DNA from: Parachlorella kessleri
Taxonomy: Eukaryota > Chlorophyta > Trebouxiophyceae > Chlorellales > Chlorellaceae
Length of the DNA: 18,827 bases
Reading direction: 5' to 3'
NCBI GenBank assembly: GCA_001598975.1
Contig: BBXU01001722.1
Span: forward strand, 1 to 18,827
Below are positions 7,880 to 18,827 of this stretch, piece by piece. The position numbers were made by a program, and so were the translations under genes. Under the pieces are notes generated by a model, which had not been told where the DNA came from, made no database searches, and was given only the letters and a program-made list of their open reading frames with translations. Positions within the stretch are counted from its first letter, which is position 1. Each line of letters starts with the position of its first letter.

Positions 7880-10700
7880 TTAGCAGTATCCATGCTGCAC
7901 CTCTGGCATGTCCCTCAGCAGCTTCCTCCAGGCCGCGCCGCCGCCCACCTCCGTGAAGAGTGCCTCCTCCACCCCGCTGAGCTCCTGGTGCACAGCACGG
8001 CCTTGCTTGCGCACCTACGGGGGAGGAGGGGGCGGGGGGCATGTGAGTCATCTAGCAGGTCTCTCAATGGCATTTCAGTCTATTTTGCCGGTTCTATCTA
8101 TGCCAGGCACGACCCACACGCAGAGCAGGGAACCTGTTGCGGACGTCTTGGCCATACACCTGCATCCAATCAGCCGATGCCACTACTATCATGCCCGCCC
8201 CCCACCTCCTCGGCACCTGCTCTGCTTTCTTGACTGTGGGCAGCCGCTGCCCACATGCATCCCCCTGTGTTGTCTAGGCTTTTTGTCCTCAAGTACAAAC
8301 ACGCGTATGCGTCACTCGCACTGAAGAAGCTCCCAGCGCCCCCACCTGCCGCGCGACCTGCTGCTCCTCCTTGCTCTGTGCCCCGGGCTCCATGCAGCTG
8401 CTGCCCATGACCGCCTCCCCGGTGAATCTCAGGGACCGGCCCCCCAGGAAGGGCCGAAACACGTTCTCCCCGCCCCACTTCGCCTTGGCGTCGCTCTTCT
8501 CAAACGCGTAGGGCAGCTCCTGGGTGGCATGGCCCAAACAGTCCGGCCAGCTCCAGCCTTGCTGCGGGATCACTTCATGGAGCACCGCCAGCTTGCAGAA
8601 GACCTGCAGGGGTGGGGAGGGCAGCGCGCCTTGAGAGCACACCATGTTATGGCAAGGGGCATCGTACTTGGGCTACCCCAAGGGGTGTTATCTGAGGGGA
8701 CTTTGGGGGCCTGGACGGCACAGCAGGCCGATTTGTGGGCTGTCGCCAGCAAGCTCGCTTTCCCTGGAAGTGCAGCAAGCACTGACTGAAGGACAACTGC
8801 CTGCCTCGTTGACCACCCCGCAGGGGGCTGGGAGAGTCTTGCAGGCTCACCAGGAAATCTTGCACCACTGTCTCCTTGGTTGCATCAGGGTCGTAGAGGC
8901 CGTGCAGGTTGCCCCCGCCATACACATAGTCGTCATCAATCCGCATGCGATAGCAGTCCACCAGCCACTCGTATCGCTTGGCCTGCACCCCAAAGGCAAC
9001 TCACGCTGGGTCACACCACTCAGTGTCATGCCTGTTTGGTGCGCTTGACCCAGATACGGGGAGAGGGCATCTGCATAGGGGACACCCACCTTAATGGTGG
9101 GCCTGTCAGGAAAGATGTACCAGAGACTGCCACTGCATTTACTCCTTGCCGCCGGGCTGACCACAGTGACACCACGCTGTGAGGGCAGCTCAGCACGGAC
9201 AGCCGTCAACCAAAGGCGGCGAGACCGCGAAGCCCTACCGCAACATGTGCAGTGAGGGGTTGATGCCCACCTGGGAGAGCCCCGTGGCCCAGGCAGCAGG
9301 CCCGGGCATTGGCACCTCTGGCCGCCCCTGGGACTCCCCAGCACCAAACCCACACTGGCGCGGCTCCCGCCTCCTGCGGCGCTCCTGCGCAGTACCAAGG
9401 GACCCGCAGCGGTGCGTATGGCATGCTGGGACACTGGGTAGACTTGCTGCCTCAGGTGGATACAATTTTTGGGGCATAAGCTTGCAGCAGCAGCAGCAGC
9501 TTAGGCTCTAACAAAGGAGGGGATGCCGGCAAGGGCGCCAGTGCGTGGCACACACACAGGATAAGTGAGGAGGTAGCACAGCTGCCTTGGTCGTCCTTGG
9601 AGAAGAGCAAGCCCAGGCCAGCGCTTGGGCCCCCGCAGGGAGGTGGTGCATGATAAGTACAACGCAGCTTCACTAGCCCAGTAAGCCCTGATTTCACCAC
9701 AACCCTCCCAGCCCCAACCGGTTAAAACGCAGGAACCAGCACTGTCGCCCACCTTGCCCTCCCCGGCAGCGCCCGTAGGTTGACCTCTTCCTGCCTTGTT
9801 TGCCAGTGCACGCTCGGTTACAATGACGCGATTGCGCAGCTCCTGGCTGCCTGGGTTGAGCTGCAGGGCGGTGCGAAAGGCCTCCATGGCCTGGCAGGGG
9901 GGGAGGTAGCACCGGACCTGCTGTCATGTTGCTGGACTTGCTTATAAGGTATCACTGCTGCGTACCTGGCGATGCGACTTTGGATGCCGCGAGTGTGCTC
10001 TGGGAGCCACGGGTGCTAAGCCATGGGTGTGCAGTCCTGGCACAGTGGAGAGCACACATCAGCTTCAGCACCCACGGGTTTCAGGCTGGGTGCAGGCTGC
10101 TTGCCTGTTCCAGGTTGCCCTGTGCTTCCAGCGCACAGCCTCTTCGGAAGTGAGCCTTCTCCCAGTCAGGGCGCAGCTCTACCGCGCGGTCCGCATGTGT
10201 TAACGCCTCACCCGGCTGCTTCACTTTTAGGTGTGCTGCTGCAAGGTTGCTGCAGGCAAGAGGGCTACAATGGCCCTTCAAACCCTTTCCACTTCAATAT
10301 CGTGTGCGAGCTGCTGCGCTACAGCCCTGCTGTTGCTCTGGACGTCACACAGCACTTCTCAGCAGGGCCTACCCTGGATTTTCGTTCACTACAGCTGAGA
10401 AACAGTTGCACAGTGGTCAGGTGCTCACCTGCGAAGCACAGCATCCTCGCCCACCTCCTGTAAAGCTTTGGTATAGACCTCTAGCGCCTCCGCATAATTG
10501 CCCTGTGAGAAAAGGGTGTTGCCTGCACGAGTAATGGTTGACAAGGCTGGCCACTGCTCAGTATGGTCCGCTAAAGGCGAGCCCACAAAACATGACGGTG
10601 GCAGCCGCTGAACCGGCACACAACAGCACTTCAAAGGCACTGCTCTTTCATGCCCAAGCTCACCTTCGTCTTTCAAGCTTGCAGGAACCTTGTCTCCCAT
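7880..10700 (-). CDS. TPR-repeat protein with C-terminal domain like fungal MYND-associated proteins
   Basis: Function unknown; the TPR part suggests protein binding. Exons in transcript order: 10700-10664, 10522-10429, 10249-10105, 9890-9753, 9384-9239, 9102-9090, 8982-8851, 8603-8346, 8014-7880; 365 residues and TAA. Three TPRs cover about residues 8-111 (GNTLFSQGNYAEALEVYTKA; SNLAAAHLKVKQPGEALTHA; GNLEQAMEAFRTALQLNP). A low-complexity basic linker (about 117-170, with RRRRRE) follows. The C-terminal domain starts near residue 185: PTIKAKRYEWLVDCYRMRID, then DYVYGGGNLHGLYD, GWSWPDC, ELPYAFEKSDAKAKWGGENV and RSLRFTGEAVMGSS. From memory, fungal MYND proteins carry a similar segment (LLID.YR.R..DDY...G...GLY, then a SD...Y...PM..R pattern); no MYND zinc finger is visible here. 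Intron 3 uses a GC donor, required by phase and by TPR continuity. A simpler model ends exon 5 at 9271 and omits the 13-nt exon (350 residues). An in-frame ATG at 10886 would add 62 residues. Confidence 0.85.
9484..9500 (+). repeat. GCA trinucleotide repeat in a TPR-gene intron
   Basis: Five GCA units plus GC, in the intron between exons 9890-9753 and 9384-9239 of the minus-strand gene. Simple microsatellite. Confidence 0.85.
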
Positions 10701-11301
10701 ACCCTGCCCAGGGGGCTCAAGGTGCAAGGACCGCCGGTGATGGCATGGAAATCGTGTAGAGCCAGGCAGTGGCGGTATTGGCCGTGTCGCCTGTGTGCTA
10801 GACGTGTTGGCTCCAGCAGATACCCTGCAGTCACTCTCAGTGACCCCGGGTAGGTATCTACGTTGAAAGAAGAAGTTGGCGAGCACTGTCAGGTAAGCGC
10901 TGCAGCATATATTCTGTCATCACGACATCAGTAAGTCGGATTTCAGCCGACTCAGATTTCGAGCAGTGGAACCCTAGTAACCTGCTTGAGATGGCCAGTG
11001 CCAGCTAGGCTTTTTGCGCCTTACCGACTCCCGCCAGGTCCCAGATACCCGTGCTCTTCTCTGTATCTCTTCAGCAAGGGGCTAGATGCTTTGCTATTGC
11101 ATCGATCACCTTTCAGCGAGTACCCAAGGCCTCCTAGAACGCATATTCCCCGTTGTGTCAACTCAAACTTTTTTGCTCTAGCCTTTGCCCCAGCCCGCGT
11201 CATGCAGGTTGAGGCAGCAGGCATCAGTATCAAGCCCTGAGATGCGCCTTGTTATGTCAACGGCCCCCGACACGACTCGCTGTCCTCGGGACACCACCAC
11301 C
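10701..11301. promoter_or_regulatory. Divergent promoter region of the TPR gene and the 5'-nucleotidase gene
   Basis: About 600 bases separate the TPR start codon (minus strand, 10700) from the nucleotidase start codon (plus strand, 11302), so both promoters and both 5' UTRs must fit here. An AT-rich CATATATT-like stretch lies near 10908-10915. A perfect inverted repeat AGTCGG / CCGACT with a 7-base loop is at 10934-10952. No transcription start can be placed. If the TPR gene starts at the in-frame ATG at 10886, the shared region shrinks to about 415 bases. Confidence 0.45.
10934..10952. repeat. Short perfect inverted repeat in the divergent promoter
   Basis: AGTCGG (10934-10939), loop ATTTCAG, CCGACT (10947-10952). 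It lies roughly midway between the two divergent start codons. It could be a dimeric factor site or a chance palindrome. Confidence 0.5.
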
Positions 11302-18566
<7,265 letters not shown>

Positions 18567-18827
18567 GTGGGTCTACACATGGCACACATACAAGGTGCGT
18601 GCGTGCCTTGTGAAGGCTCATGCATGTGTGATGCACCTCGCATGGTGCGCCCCCTCCGGCATCCTGCCCGGGGTGGGTGGGTGGGGGGATGCGGGGGGGC
18701 ACGCTTATGCAGCGCCACTTGTCTGTCACCCAGCTGCCATGCAGCATTGACTTGGCAGGGAATCGCCCTCGGACTACAACCTCATGTGCCTACTTTGTTG
18801 TATGATGCGTATGGGGGGTCAAACCGC
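18567..18827 (+). other. Presumed intron 16 of the nucleotidase gene, running to the window end
   Basis: The donor GTGGGT follows exon 16 at 18567. The remaining 261 bases are G-rich with CACA/GTGC simple sequence, and I could not identify the next exon with confidence. CAG acceptors near 18760 are followed by sequence that does not resemble the family's C-terminus. Confidence 0.5.

Noticed and set aside
8847..9434. 195-codon minus-strand open frame as a stand-alone gene
   Set aside because: It overlaps TPR-gene exons 5 to 7 in the wrong frame; only the spliced exons give conserved protein sequence.

Overview
The window is nuclear DNA of a green alga, most likely a chlamydomonadalean (volvocine-like) chlorophyte. 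The evidence is genes broken into many short exons (36-258 nt, plus a probable 13-nt one) by GT-AG introns of roughly 100-1000 bp, moderately high GC, a plant-type sterol cyclase, a plant-type HAD-IG 5'-nucleotidase, and TGTAA motifs of the kind these algae use as poly(A) signals. The genus cannot be fixed from the sequence alone. Four protein-coding genes were reconstructed by joining exons whose splice phases agree. No tRNA, rRNA, CRISPR array or complete mobile element was seen.

Layout. (1) 34-2937, + strand: the last seven exons of an oxidosqualene cyclase, almost certainly cycloartenol synthase; its 5' part lies before the window. (2) 2938-4519: no gene recognised. (3) 4520-6805, + strand: a complete six-exon purine phosphoribosyltransferase resembling yeast Hpt1. 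(4) 6806-7879: convergent intergenic DNA with simple repeats and poly(A)-like motifs. (5) 10700-7880, - strand: a complete gene of nine exons for a protein with three TPR repeats and a C-terminal domain otherwise familiar to me from fungal MYND-associated proteins. Its gene has a GC-AG intron and probably a 13-nt microexon. (6) 10701-11301: a short divergent promoter region. (7) 11302 to past the window end, + strand: sixteen exons of a HAD-family IMP/GMP-type 5'-nucleotidase with a presequence-like N-terminus; the 3' end is cut off.

How they fit together. The phosphoribosyltransferase makes IMP/GMP/XMP from free bases and the cN-II-like nucleotidase hydrolyses the same nucleotides, so two opposing steps of purine salvage sit about 4.5 kb apart. 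The cyclase (sterol synthesis) and the TPR protein have no evident link to them. No convincing new multi-gene system is visible. The most interesting points are the fungal-like phosphoribosyltransferase, the TPR plus uncharacterised-domain protein, and several unusual splice sites.
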